64,000 bases of DNA from Sclerodactyla briareus (GCA_026419785.1 JAODTK010001043.1:620001-684000), one strand, 5' to 3'; positions 21,651 to 34,948 are shown, counted from the first letter of the stretch. The notes: generated from the sequence alone by a model not told the origin. A program made the numbers and translations.

Positions 21651-21948
21651 GCTTTGAAATTGTCCTAAATTCCCCCTGCAATCACTTGTTACCCTCTTGA
21701 GATCCACATTTTCTTAATTGCTCCCTATTTCCCCATACTGGGTCGCTGCCCCCGCTAGCCTGCCCCCCCATCACCCCCCCAACCATCACTGATCACTTTG
21801 AAATTTTCTAAATACCCCTAGTAATCCCCTTGTTTCTCTCTTTAGATCCACATTTCCTTAATTGCTCTCTATTTGTTCCCATACTGGTCCTCCATACTGT
21901 GCTGCCACCCAGCTAGCCTGCACTTCCCATCCCCCCACCCCACATCAA
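21651..21948. repeat. Two-copy tandem duplication, about 144-bp unit
   Basis: GATCCACATTTxCTTAATTGCT occurs at 21701 and 21845, followed in both copies by CATACTGG, a GCTGCC and GCTAGCCTGC block, and a C-run. Confidence 0.88.
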
Positions 21949-22215
21949 TAAATTGTCCCAATTACATGTTTTTCATGCACGGTTATCTATAGATTCAACT
22001 CCCATTCACTTAATTCTGTTTTGACGTGTTTTGGTAAACATGTCACATGCCCTTTTGTTCCATGATGTCTACCCAGCCTATAAACAAAGAACCCCTGGAG
22101 TTTTGCACCCTAAGCAGGTTTGAGCAGTGATGGCATTTCATCCCTAGTGTGTCATGGTCAGTATGTACAGTATGCTTAAGTTAATCTTTTATAACTCTTT
22201 ATTGTCCATGAACAG

Positions 22216-22430
22216 TGACTCGCAGAAAGAGGCCGTAGGTTCTATAAAACTCCAGAGATGGAACCAATTTTACAATGATTTGTCTACCACCCTCCTCCTT
22301 AAACTGGATAGAATTGAAGGAAAAACATTGAAGGAAATGCTAGTAATACAGCCGTAGACAAATGGAATATTGAAATTATTGCAACACTTATTATATGTGC
22401 ACTAATATATTTATCGTTCGTATTAAAATC
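22216..22430 (+). CDS. Candidate terminal exon of an unknown host gene
   Basis: I cannot name the gene. A plausible acceptor (pyrimidine-rich TCTTTTATAACTCTTTATTG ending in AACAG at 22211-22215) precedes a frame of about 47 codons that stops at 22355-22357. The product is protein-like and evenly composed, with SIKLQRWNQFYNDLSTTLLL and LKLDRIEGKTLKEML, suggesting a helical C-terminus. A polyadenylation-type ATTAAA lies at 22422-22427, 65 bp after the stop. Upstream exons cannot be placed. The combination of acceptor, natural-looking peptide, stop and poly(A) signal is better than for any other short frame here, but each part alone is common by chance. Confidence 0.33.
22422..22427 (+). promoter_or_regulatory. 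ATTAAA, possible polyadenylation signal
   Basis: Common variant hexamer located downstream of the candidate terminal exon. Taken alone it has little weight in AT-rich DNA. Confidence 0.25.
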
Positions 22431-24589
22431 TTAAGACCACCGCTCCTCTAAATTGTATCGAGTTCAGTAGAAAACATAATCTGAACAATCGTCCCCCTGC
22501 TCACCCTGGGACTGGCGAATGCGCAGTAGCTTTTTCGTAGGAACAGTTTGTGTACAGTATCCAGCCATTGAAATGTTAAATGGATGTTGTAGCGTGCAGC
22601 CAGTTCATGGAATACTGCTGTAGTAATTTTTCCTATGACAATTTGAAAGGACAAGTAATTAACAATAAAGTACAATGTTGAAATACCTTGCTAAACGACC
22701 TCGCCGCTGCACTTTAGAGGATAAAGTGTGATTGAGAAATACGTAATTGCAATTTAGCAACTTCCAACAACCCCTCTTTCCTTGCAATGTGAGGCATGCT
22801 AACATTTACGATTTTGTATTGAATACAGGTCCGGAAGGCGCGTTCGCTGTAGGTATGGATAAACATGTGCGGGTTAACCCCGCTTGTACCTGTCTAATTT
22901 TAATTTTTATGGATCGGTTTTTGGGTGCAACCAAACTTGGACCCAATTTTCAGCGCTGTTAAGTTTGGCTCTTCGCTGTCATAGGGCATTCTTTGATCAA
23001 TGTGACTAGCTGAGTAACAATGTTTTATTACTGCTAAGCCCTTTTTTTTGCGCATGAGTGAAGATCCAAGGTCACGTTTGTTCGGGGGCACATAGCCCAT
23101 TGTTTTAAACTGCCTCCTTTGCCTCGTGATCTTGAACATTCACACACAATTTTTACCTTTGTCTTGGCACATTCATGCAGTGTTTTGAGCTACAGTACCC
23201 ATCGGTCTCGTGTTCCTCATTTTTCAGGTGAAAGGTCATTAAAGAGGAAACATTTGCTACACAGATCTGTTGTAATATCAAGAATATTTGGTCACTGTGC
23301 ACCTAATCGTTGTTAAAGGTTGGTTATTGAGTACATTACACTCATCTCATGTCAAGAGAGTGAAGTCTCGTGAACCAGGTAGCTGTCTAAGTGCACGGCA
23401 GTAAAAATTGGAATTTCTTGAATAGTAGTTTGCCATTTAGGATTTCATGATCCTGATTGTTTTTGGAGCAGATCGAAGGTTATATGAGGTGGGAGAAGAA
23501 TGAAATCTAGAACCCTTCTTAACATGTTTATTGAACTGTTGAAAACATTTTGCAATTTAAAATGCTTTGGAAATCAATGACATCAGACGGGCTGAGGCAA
23601 GGAATCACGATGTAGATTTTCATTCGTAGTTCATTATATATTCATTAGTCGCAGTAAAACATCATTGCTTCCACACTCTCCAAAGTTTTGACAAAAAACT
23701 TGTCACTTACTGTTGTATTCTTGAAATCAGCACACTGTAACACATCATAGAGTTCGCCATTCACTACATATTTGAAAATTTGCGTTTGAGCTACTGAACC
23801 ATAGGTTCTCTATTAGGTGAAGTTACATTTAACCAAAACAAACTTCTTGAGTGGGTCGCGATAACCAACAACTTAGTGAAATATCGATTTTTCTAGCTTG
23901 CTCCTTGCCTGACTGCTAACACACAGTGCCCCTATGAATTTAGTTCCGCACATTGAAGGTCGCAGCCACTATAGCATAGGGCATTTTCGCAGTAATTTGT
24001 CGCAGCACTCCATTTCCCCCTCCAAAACCATAATATTATCGAAGTTAGGTCCTTAGACAAGATGGATGTTCTAAGCAAAAAAAAAAATTTTTGTGCATGT
24101 GGCGTACCGAGTAGGAGGTTTGAAGTCCGTTCGCGGACGGGACAAGAAATGGACTGCAATTTTTATTTTGACTTGTTTCATTTATGCCCTTTTGCTCTGA
24201 ATTTATTGGAAATAGTCTGACCGTTGAATAGTATCTACGGACGGTCTTTGTTCAAACGGCCCGTTTCTTTCTTTTTCTTCTCCAAATTGATTGATTGCTG
24301 TCCGTAACACCGAATAGAACAACGGTGTCACGGCATGGGAGCATTTCAAATGTTGACGACGGCGGGCACTTTGTTTTTTACCTATGAACGTTCATCTGGA
24401 ATTTTCGTCTTCCAAGTCAGAAATATTTCTTTCTCTATTGATTTCACCCCTACATCCACGTTACCTACTAGTGGAAATTATACAATTCAGTTATCCATTG
24501 ATGCCATCACGATTCAAGTGACGGCCCACTTTTCTGTTCGTCATGGGAGCCCGTAATTAGATTTGAGGAATCGGTGACCAGAGGCCTCC
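22431..24589. other. No supported gene
   Basis: Mostly AT-rich unique-looking DNA. The stretch 23700-23830 is similar to 57130-57250 (CTACATAT-TGAAAAT and GAACCATxGxTCTCTAT), so part of the AGGTCA-type repeat complex extends here. A 73-codon frame at 24335-24556 has no recognisable motif. Confidence 0.4.
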
Positions 24590-24791
24590 AAAAGCATGAT
24601 TGGGAAGCGTTTCTAGGTCGTGACCCTAATCAATATTTATTTAATAACAGCTGCAAAACGTTCACTGAATCGTATAAATAGTGGTTTTATTTAATTAAGA
24701 AATTTGTTGGTTTTTGGTCGACCTTGATCCTGTGTGAGGGGAGGGGGGTCTGACCCCCAAAGGAAATTCCCTCCGCGTGAGTACGCCACTG
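24590..24791. mobile_element. hAT-type MITE, copy 3 (left end lost)
   Basis: Shares AATAACAGCTGCAAAAC and the right end GAGTACGCCACTG (ending at 24791) with the other copies. The left inverted end cannot be found, so it is truncated or rearranged. Confidence 0.65.
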
Positions 24792-25649
24792 GCTCCGACT
24801 TATCTAAGCGAACCTCTATAGAGACAACTTGGGGAGAGCGGGATGGCATCCCTAGGGTTGGTTTGTCACAAATGCCATTAGCCCAAGCTTCAAATTATCG
24901 TGGAGCCGTGGTGGTTTTTATTTTACCTCTGTGCTCCCTCATTCCCCTGACCACTACACTCCAGAGCACACGTTCACACGAAAATATCGTTCAGTCACTC
25001 AACGAAATCCCCCCTTGAACAACCACAGATTTGCCCTGCCTTGAAAAAAAAAAAAAACCTCTGTATTGTTTAAAAAAGATACTAGAATGTGACACACTTA
25101 TGATTACGGTAAGAAAAAATTCCTGAAACTACCCTTATTACGTATAGTTAATTTGTAACCTATGCTGATTTCGCGTATTGGGACCAAGTAGAAACAACGT
25201 GCTGGGGCTGGTTTGTCCCCGTTCGTACCGTTGTGACAACCTGCCCCGCAGGTGTGACAACCATCCCCGAACAATGTCACAATTAATTTGCTCGTATGTG
25301 ACAACCAGCCCAAACCACCGACACCTGCCACATGCCGGGGCAGATTTACTCAGATTTCAGTGCTGATATTTTATTATGCCATACCAATTTGTTAGGTCTA
25401 GTCCCTACATGGTTCTTTCAGTAATTCTGATCGTTGCAGACCATTGTAGTTATAAAAAACCCAACATTTTTGATGACTTTCCTGCCCCCTCTCCCCTACT
25501 ACACACGGCCTTAGTTACATCTGTTTTACTCTGTCTGTACTTGCGACACGTTTTCACTGAAACCATACATCGAGAGCACGGTCTTTATAAACATGACCCT
25601 CTGAATTTCTTGCTCTTTTTTCTTGGCTATACTCAAAGTGCATATAGAC
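24792..25649. other. No recognisable feature
   Basis: Contains a short internal repetition of GTGACAACC phrases (about 25230-25310), and nothing else that I can support. Confidence 0.4.
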
Positions 25650-27030
25650 ATCAAATTCCAGCGGGGTGTGAATCATTTTGAGACGCCAAGATTTTCGTAA
25701 CCGATTCTTTTTATCGGTATTTTACCAAAGGCTGCGCCATGCGGTCGTGGAGGGTGCTCTGGGTCCCCGACGGGGTGACCAATCGTTTTCGTTAGTGACT
25801 TGTTGATAGACCAATCTAGGGGGGATGGGTCTAAGGGGAGGGGGTTCCCCCCTCCCCATTGGCATTTTTGCAACCTGAAACCCCTCATACGCAATGTGCT
25901 ATCCTATCCTAGTACGATATGTAGATAAGTTACCTATTGAAAATATTCAGTTTTTCTGCCACATTTTTCCGACTACTACCTGGTGGTAAGATAATTGTGT
26001 CAAACGGTCTGTAACCTAGCGACATGAATAACCTGCGTACTCATATTGGGTTTTCATATAATTCTACTTTGCTGTACGTTGGCTATGAGTTATGCCACGT
26101 GATTTTTCCAAAGTGCTTGAACCTAAATTCACATAATGATGACTGGTACATTAAAGACTGAGAGAATTGTCATTCACATCATGGTTTGCATAGCCCAGAG
26201 CTGATACCATTTTGATAATTGTCCATGGGGCTAAAACTTGGCACACATGTCCATCATAGTTAATCAATTTCCTGCCCTCCTCGGACGTGCGCAACGCACC
26301 TAGTTTTTTTCCCTTACTTTCCTCCCCGACGGTTCTAGCTTCGGGCCTCCCCGACAGAGGGGGGGGGGGCACTGCATGCTCCCGCGGGCGCCCTGTAATT
26401 TTACGTCGTATTTTTCGAATGTATTTCTACAGGTGGGTAAGATATTCGTAACTTATGATCAATGTGAGGTTGCAACGTGAGTTTCTTTCTTTTAAATAAA
26501 CTCTTGCTTTACTACTAGGATTCTAGAATGCACATCGCAACTACACTAGATTTCTGACCACTCTACCCTAAACAGAACACGCAGTTTGACATGCAAATTA
26601 GGGGAACACAAAGCCAATGCACTCCGTATATATCCACTACATATTGGGAAAAGCTGCCTATTTACGTCGATCTCCATATCGGTGACCCCCCATGAAACCT
26701 GATAAGGCGACCCAACTTAGGCTTCTGCCCACCGATCAACATTGCATCCAAGTCAATGCCATCTGGGAGATCACGCTCACAAGCCATTGTCAATAGGTCC
26801 CGTAGTCGTCTTGGCTCATGACAGAACGTAAGAAGTATCACTATTTTACGCTCAGAGAAACTTCCTCACTCGGATGCCGAAGTTATTGGTACAGTCAGTC
26901 ATCAGGCAGAGGCACATCTTTGTTTAGAAAAATACTAGGTCTGGCTTAATCCATGTAATTTCTCACCGAAACTCGAGCGGAGACCGCTTTTTTGTCGCCC
27001 AGAGAACCGACCATCTGATTTTTGTTCTCC
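25650..27030. repeat. 1.3-kb dispersed repeat, copy 2
   Basis: Collinear partner of 6440-7720, running from CGGGGTGTGAATCATT to GCGGAGACCGC and GAGAACCGACCATCTGATT. The middle part near 26520-26930 diverges from copy 1. Confidence 0.8.
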
Positions 27031-27059
27031 TGCTTTGTTCAAGGAGAGACATAGTGGTG

Positions 27060-28600
27060 GTCACTTTTTTGTGTGTGTGTCTGTCTGTCTTCCGTCTGTC
27101 CGTCTGTCCGGCGGTTCGATATCTCCTGAACCGTGAAGGCCATCATGCCTGGGACCTTTTTGTGGACGTGCGCCGTGAAGAGGTTGCCGATGTGAATCCA
27201 CTTTTCGTCCCAAATGACCATACTCATTTGTCATAAATTTGCATATTTAATGAAAATTGGCCCGAAGCTTGTGTACCGATCTTCTTGATCGGTAGATGGC
27301 ATGGTGATGCCGTTCGGGTATATAACAACTATGAAAGAGTAAACGAACTGATATATTCCTGGCATGTCTATGCTTAATTAAGTAAGTCCTAATGTTTTGC
27401 ATAAGTCTGCGATATTTTTTGAAGTTTCGTGGATTTTGACGAACTCGGTGGGTATGGTCTATCTATAGTCCAATAAATTTTACCGTATGGACGAGGTCCC
27501 CAAAGGTCCATTCAAGTTACGAATTCGCATTTACCTAGTCCTAATTTGCAAAATTTATGCAGAGTTATAAATTGGTTGAAACCCCATGAAGCTTGGTGGA
27601 TGATGGCCACCTTCGATCCTGATAAAGTTAACAACAGTGTAAAGGCACTACATGTCATTTAATTTGAATAATTGCATAATTACGCATTTTTCGCAATTTT
27701 GTTAATGGCCAATAACATTTGGATTAGTACAGTTAGGTGCTGTAGAGATTTGTCATTGTAATTTTGAGGTTCAGTGGATCAAACAACATCTAAAGACGAG
27801 GTCGAAAGGTCCAATGGTCCAGTCCTTAAAAACTGTGCCTATTTTAGGAGTTACATGGGCAAAGAAATAAAAACCGTCAATTTTTGGATAGTGTGATAGA
27901 GCTCTGTGTGCTACATAGACGGAATCATTTTTTCGTGTGCTATTTGCATGTCGATGGCACTTCCGATCAAAACGAGCCATGATTTTACCCCGTGTGACCT
28001 TTTGCGTGCGAAGTTTACCAAAGGCTTTGGGGTTTAAAAATTAGTGTAGTTAGATTTTCGTAGAGATTTGTAATGTTACTTGGAGTCAGCCGGTCAAAGG
28101 ACCTCTCATATAATGGAGATTGTTGCAGTGTTAGGGATCATTTTCCAACATAGTCATTGCAGCAAGGCCATCAATGGTCAGTTACGGTGTCAAGAACTAG
28201 TTTTTTCGGCCAAACAGATACCTTTACAAAACCATACCATATGCAGGAACCATAGTGCCCTGGGGCGCTTTGTTGGATATGTGATAGAGCTCTCATTGTA
28301 TCAAGATGAAACTAACTCCACTTCAATCGGACACTGGTCTTCAAGTTACAAGGGGTCAAAGGATGGTTCTGATATCTTTTGGGCGATAGCGTTGGGTGTG
28401 TGGCATCTGATTTACCCATGCTTCAGGGCTTTGGATCATTACATCTAGGCAAGCAGTTTTTCATAAAAACCGTCCATGTCATCTAAGGTCGTTCGAGGTC
28501 AAAAACTCCAAGGATAAAATTTTCCTCAGCACTTCTAGTACTGTTGCGATATTGCTTGAACATGTTTTGACATAGAGCATATTATTCATTCAAGGTCACG
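27060..28600. repeat. AGGTCA-type dispersed repeat, long diverged stretch
   Basis: Opens with a GTGT/CTGT microsatellite (27071-27110) and CGATATCTCCTGAACCGTGA, then several diverged units with phrases such as AAGCTTGGTGGATGATGG, GACGAGGTC and AAGGTCCA. TCAAGGTCA, an extended nuclear-receptor half-site, lies at 28590-28598. The 122-codon frame at 28080-28448 lies inside this repeat. Confidence 0.55.
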
Positions 28601-31600
28601 TAAACAAAAACTGCCGAATAATAACAACTTCTGCAAAAAACAAAAAAAAAAAAAAAACTTTCAAAGACTGTAGGCGATATTTGAGTCATGGTGCTTATTA
28701 TCGATTTCAATGAACACCGTCATGTCATTCAAGAACGAAATTAACTAAATCGGCAGTTATACTATTCGCTTACGATGCTGCTACTTCAAGGTATTGACAT
28801 ATCATCGAATGCTGAGCATGATGAAGGGTACATGCTTTACAATACTACTAAAACTATCACAGACACAAGGAAGATTTCCCCATAGGATCGATCAATCTAC
28901 ACTTGTTCCCCACAACCTGCTAGCTCACATTCGTACGTTCATCACTCTTGAGCAGGGGCCAGGAAGGGGAGAGGACCTTTCTGGCCCACTTTCCAGGCAT
29001 TTGACCATAAATCAATTATCACTGCTGACCCAGAAAAGAAGTATTTCCACCATCCCACATTTTCGGTTTTATTCAACAACTATAGGTGCTGGATTTTTAT
29101 TATTAACCCCCTATTGTTGTACATGTTGCGGTATTCTGTTTGTTAAGAACTAATTGGTAATTCAGTTGATAAATTCAGACATACACTGCTGGGGGTGTGG
29201 CGGGGGGGGGGCTTCATCCTCTACCATTTTAACCCATTACTGTTGAAGGCACTGCGGTAAAAAAGCCAGGGACCACTGGCGTAGTGACTGATTAAAAACC
29301 ACCGATCGCACAAACAGGCGAGACACTGGAGGAGATCGCCTTGCTCAGGCTCTTGGATATCTTGATCAGTTCAAAGCTCCGCGAAAGTTAGTCAAACATT
29401 TAGTTTATGATGCCGAACGGATTTTAGTAGAATCTGCCTCCATATTGAGGATAATCTCCTCGTTTGGGTTCACTTATGAACGGGTAGGCGGAAAGTCGAA
29501 GACAGATTGGTCCATTGTTAAATCCAGTGACGGAAGTACGATCAGTGATAGTCAGGATATGTCGCGGGTTCTCAACAGTTATTTTTTTCGGTTTTCACTC
29601 AAGAAACTTGATAATTTTGAGTGAATGATGACCGCCGAGTCGTTGGTGTGTCTCTTGATAGTATTAGCGTTGTGGTTTGTACGCCTGCCTGTGCTGCAGA
29701 AAAACGGAGAAACTACAGAAGCTCCAAGAACTGTATAACTGTAATGCCTAAGCATTATTTATTGTTGACATGAATTTTTATGCAGGCCGGGTGAGGTTCC
29801 TAATTCCCAAAACACATTAGGGGGTGACCAATACATAATGACTACGTGGAGGTGTGACCATAAAAGCTATTGGCTAGTTCAAAGTTGTTCAAGAAAATGT
29901 TGACTTTATAATGGAGACAGTGGCCATATAATGATGTTCACAAAATACACTTGTGTGACGCCAACAAGTAATACCAAATTATTGTACAGTTATTGAGATA
30001 GCCTAGATTATATATGGGCCGTGTGAATTGAATAGGGTGAGCGTGTGGGGAAAAATAGTCGAGTGTTTGTCCTCAAGTAAGGCCTGGACCCTGGGTAACT
30101 TAAAAAATAAACAGTGATATTGTTTGCAGAAGACATTGACACTAAAATTTTTGTAAGGGCCTCAGTAATCTATTTCCCATTTCTTTCAGGTCAGAATTTC
30201 ACTAAAGCCAGTATAGAAAGTATGGCACTTGCCCACTTGAGAATTTCTCTTCACTTTGTTTTTGCACACTAAACATGGAGGAGCGGCAGCCGCAATAATT
30301 TGATTGAAGAATTAATCCACGCTACCTTTAATTCCATTTGCTCATCTTGCGAGTCACTGGCGGCAGGCGATGGCGCACGGCGCAAGGAGCTACCGTGTGC
30401 AACCGGTGGACCAATTCTTCTTAGATGTGATTTTTGTCCTGTGTGCACATCCAGGCGTAAGTTGTGCTCCAATTGACACAGTTAGAGACTGTTGCACACT
30501 CGAACAGCTTTTTGTGCACACACGAGGGCTCGCGAAAAGTGCCATACTTCCCATATGGTGGCAGTAAAGCACCCGATTCAACTCTCTTGCTGAAGACTTG
30601 GGATTGTCTTAAGTTAGCCAAGGCCCTGAGTAACTTGAGACACTTAATTTCTTGACCAAAAAAATATGTACTATTCAAGTTGAAAAAAAAAACTAAAACT
30701 TTCTCACGTATAAAATCCTCTCTTTACGGTAACGATTTGTTATCATACCCTAACACTTATCATACCCGCACAAGCCTTTTAAAGCTCTTTGAAAACTGTA
30801 AATAACCTGTATGACATGAGATTTTTTCAGGCCCACTTCTTACATATCCTTGAGTTGAAGGGCCTAAATTAGAACCTTGCCCAGAAGTTCCAGTATGTTG
30901 CCTGATGAGCATAGCAGTGTGCATGGTATCGTCACTAATGTACCATGATCATTGGCTGGTATGATGTGCTGGAGTGCCATCATTTGCACTTAACAATTGG
31001 CAACATTGCGTGTGTTTGTAATTGATAACGCCCTATCACTCAAACATGGTGGTTGTTTGGTTCACCTTCCATCTTAGTTGTGCTTTCTTCTTGTCTAATG
31101 ACCTCTGTTATGAACCTCTGTTATAGGCAGACGTGTTTTCCCTTCGGTGTTTACGATCTTTAAATAAGCTTTTTGATAACGCCTCTCCTGATGGTTGCAC
31201 ATGGAGGGATACTGGTACTATAATCAGCTCCGTCTTTTCCCTGTGGGATTGGTTCATGGTACAGTGCCCCCCCCCCCCAAGAACTGCGACACAGGGACTA
31301 TACCCCCTGTCTGGAGTGTCCTGATGGTGGAAGTGGTTTGGACTTGGTTCCCTCCTTGTTATCATAGTAACTGGGTGTACAGGATTATGATATACCTTCA
31401 GTCCCACTCTTGTAGACGCTGTCCGTGACCTGTCCTCTACTATCGACTCGATCTCCCGCTTATGAAGTGGGGTTGCTTCGCCTTTCTGGTTTTGTCCTCC
31501 TCATTTTCCCGGTTTGCGTTATAGGCAATTGTTGCAATTTTTGCTGCACTCACTTTCCCTCCAAGGTTCCATAGGCCCATGGGGCGTTTTAGTTGTTATT

Positions 31601-31680
31601 ACAGAGCCATACAGAACGTGAATGCCCCTTTTTGATTCCTGCCGAAAGAATAAAAAGGAATCTATGCAGTCCCGCACCGG
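28601..31680. other. No supported gene
   Basis: Holds a MITE-like tip with a G-run at 29178-29290 ending CCACTGGCGTAG, and a phrase ACAAACAGGCGAGACACTGG (29312-29331) that recurs in modified form at about 61070. A good acceptor-like TTCCCATTTCTTTCAG ends at 30190 without a convincing exon after it. Short frames at 30269-30678 are open on both strands. Confidence 0.35.
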
Positions 31681-31682
31681 GC

Positions 31683-31752
31683 GTATGTGTGTTGTGTGTG
31701 GTGTGTGTGTTGCGTGTGCGTGCGTCCTGTGTATGTGTGTGTGTGTGTGTTT
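31683..31752. repeat. TG-rich microsatellite
   Basis: Imperfect GTGTGT repeat with CGTG interruptions; its reverse strand gives a His/Thr-rich artefactual frame. Confidence 0.9.
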
Positions 31753-31799
31753 AACACCCAGGCTGCGGCGGAATCTAAGCGCATTCGCCACCATTGGTT

Positions 31800-33440
31800 G
31801 GCGCGTAGCGAACAAGTAATTTTTTGGGTTTTCTTGGCCCTCTAGATGCCGGAAACGGCATTTGCGAGTGGCCTGTGCTACAACTTATCTAGTGCATAAA
31901 ATACAGGTCTCATGTGTAAATCGCATGAATATCCATGAACAATCAGAGGCAAAAATGCAATTTGAGTATAAGTTTTAATACAAGTGAATGAAAAATGTCA
32001 CTCCGTCCAAGGTATTCATTTGATTCCAGCCTTATTTACATTTAAAACACCTTTCCAAGTATGCTACTGTTGACAGGTTGAGATGCGCTGTCGTTTTCGT
32101 GAATGTAGCTATGCCCATGTGCACATATTTGAGCATGTCAACCAACACATTTGAAATTGCAAAATTTGAAGATTGACCGCCCAAAGTAATCCTTACACTG
32201 CCGTGATGAGGTGATCCCACCGCAATTTTTTATTCTTTAAATTTGTATGCTCTTTCTGAATATAGCCTACCAACTTACTGTACATCAGCTACATACCATT
32301 TTTCAAATTGATACTTTCATAATAGTTACTTAATTTTTTTACATATTCCTAACTCATCTGAGAATGAAGCACAGGCTGAGTAGGACATGTTTTGTCTTGA
32401 ATTAATTCGAAATATTTTCAGCCCGTTAATCACGTGACAAGGAATATTACCAGCGAAATAAATACAAGAAATAATACTGCACCACTGGTTTATAATGCGT
32501 ACCTATATATACACCGAAGTGTGCAATTGTTGAATTCATTTTAATGTCCATCTGACTTAGGTCATAATTAGTAGTAAGTAATCGTCCTACGTCCTGACGG
32601 CATCGCAACCTCGATTGATTTGATTTTGATTGGGTTGCCTGGAGCAAGATCCCAACGCATGGTAAATAATGTGGCACTCCTATTATTAAATGCAAACCGT
32701 CATGAGATTTCTGCATTTTTGGTTTACTTCGCTGCAATTAACCTAATTGTCAGATTATGGTATTTCATTGTTACACTTAATTTGGCTGAAATATATCATA
32801 GGACAATATCGGTCCCGCAACGTAGACTAGCATACTGTCAGACAGGTTTATCTATCCCTCCATGAGTGGTTCATCGTTTCCGACGTAGTGAATATGTCAA
32901 ACCGATGCGACGCGCAGTACAGTCCTTATCACATTACGGCCCTTACGGGACCGCAAAGATGCCACTGTAGATGACTCATATGCTATATATTAGTGTATGC
33001 TGTTATGTAGCATTAAAAAGGGGAGTGAACATTTCATATAGAATTTTGAAACTGGTACTTTTTTACTTCTTCAGATCACATATGCAAACCACCTGTTTCC
33101 AATTTTTCCCGCATGGGTACATACTAAATCCAAGATGGCGGCCGTTTAGCAAGATAATCGCTTAATCGCAAACTATTTTGGACATTCGTAATGGATGTAG
33201 TTTTGTCCATCCGTCGTTTTATAGGTTTTTGGGGGGTACTGAATTAATTGAAGTACTTTATACCATCATAACACAAAGTACTAAAGGATAATCATCCAAT
33301 ATGAGGTATACTTGACGCCAAATGGCATGGCACGCCTGTCGTGTTCATTTCAGCTTGCGGTAGTTTTAGACAATCTTGTATTGATGCCAGAATGTAATAG
33401 GGAGCAGTTGCACGGAAATAGCATGTGGTTTTCCATGAAG
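31800..33440. other. No supported gene
   Basis: AT-rich. CCAAGATGGCGGCCG at about 33131-33145 matches the YY1 consensus core (AAGATGGCGGC). It may be part of a dispersed repeat, since the reversed phrase GCCATCTTGGATTTTG occurs at 36940. Confidence 0.4.
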
Positions 33441-33454
33441 TAGATATCGTCAAT

Positions 33455-33732
33455 CAGTAGCGTACGCAGAGATTTGTCATCGGGGGGGGGGGGGGGATGT
33501 TAGTCGGGAACCCAGGGAATTCGCCCCTCATATAAGGCCTCCCCCTTCCTATTGCACAATAGTAAAGTTATTAGCCCCTAGGCACATGCTGCTGCCATAT
33601 TTGCTAATACAGCTGCAAAACTCCTACTGAACTGCAAAAACGCCGTTTTTGTGTTGAAAATGAAATGATCACCTGTTTATAGGGGAGGGTGCCCTGACCC
33701 CAAAATCCCCGCCCCCCGTGCGTACGCCACTG
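33455..33732. mobile_element. hAT-type MITE, copy 4, 278 bp, with target-site duplication
   Basis: Left end CAGTAGCGTACGCA, right end TGCGTACGCCACTG, giving a 14-bp inverted repeat with one mismatch. The flanks are TCGTCAAT (33447-33454) and TCGTCACT (33733-33740), a 7-of-8 match, as expected of the 8-bp duplication made by hAT transposases. The interior has a G15 run at 33482 and the AACAGCTGCAAAA-CTCCTACTGAACTGC block of the family. Non-coding, so it would need a transposase supplied elsewhere. Confidence 0.9.
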
Positions 33733-33740
33733 TCGTCACT

Positions 33741-34909
33741 ATTACCCAAAGAATTAAGTGAATAACCTTCCAATATCACGTCAGAATTATTCTCAAACAC
33801 TGTGTATGTTGTTCTGTTTTTTGCTCACTTCCTACGGGGTTGTTAGAGGAGATGAATTGGTGTATGACATAGTGGGCTCATTCAGTTTGCAATTCAACCG
33901 GTAGGCCATTTGTTATGATTGGTTCGCGTATGATAGTATTCTTGGTAATTCGTGCAAATTTTGGATGATTTTTTGTCAGTTTAGTCTTAGGTTTGGTTTA
34001 ATTACACTTATTAGTCGATGAAGTATCACAGGTGTTTTATGTGGATTGTAAGATATGTACTTGCTCAGTCCATCGACAGCCCGTTCGAATAGCAGCTGGA
34101 GTAGGGTTTCTCCATCGTCCTTTTGAATACTGATACCTGTACATGCCATCAGATTGTTCATTAAAGTGCTGGATTATGGGGGGAGTTCATGCTGTTTCCT
34201 TCGTATTGAGGGGTTTCGAACCCAGTTGTGACTGTTTTAAACATAGATGCCATGTGAGAGTTGTTTCACTCATCTCTTTGCATGAGTGGATGACCCCCCC
34301 AAATCCCTGACTCAGCTGTCTGATCTCAACAAACTGATGGCCCGAGACAATCTGGGCAATGAGCCGATATTTGTGTGGCTAGATATGGACTTGGGCTAGA
34401 GAACTTAGCTTCCTGGATCTACAGGTCCCAAGCAACATAATCCCAAGTCCCGGGCCTTTCCATTAGTTCCCTGCGCCTTACAGTGTCTCGGAGCGACTGT
34501 TGAGAACAGCGGCCTAGATGAAGCATGGATTGAAGTCGGCCAGTACTGTATCGTCAATTTAGTACAGAAAAAAAAAAAAAAAAATATACTTAATGGAGAG
34601 CACGTTCTCTCTCAAAAATTTTGTTTGCAATGTTTCTGAATGCAAGGAAACAGTCATATTTTGTTACTTCCTGCCTTTCTAGGAAATCTCGAATTGTTCG
34701 GGTATCATTTTGTAACTGTGAGAAATGGGCAAAAATGACTTTTTTATACCCAAAATGGCCAATGGCCATGGAATTCCATGATTCTGAAGAATGTGTCCAC
34801 TTGGGGAGTAATGTGTGTTTTGTGACTATTTTATGAGTGTGAAAATTTGATAATTCGGCCACTTCAAAGTGGAGATATTTGCGAAACCATAAAAAATCTG
34901 AACTGGCAT
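33741..34909. other. No firmly supported gene; minus-strand frame at 33976-34161
   Basis: A minus-strand ATG frame of 61 codons (from 34161) has natural-looking content (QKDDGETLLQLLFERAVDGL) and an acceptor-like ATGTACAG just inside it, but nothing links it to a known family. An A-run lies at 34568-34584, and 34680-34900 carries a dispersed repeat phrase GAGAAATGGGCAAAAATGAC. Confidence 0.25.
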
Positions 34910-34914
34910 CGCAA

Positions 34915-34948
34915 CGCACACACAACACACACACACACGCAACACACA
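34915..34948. repeat. AC-rich microsatellite
   Basis: Short imperfect CA repeat. Confidence 0.85.
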
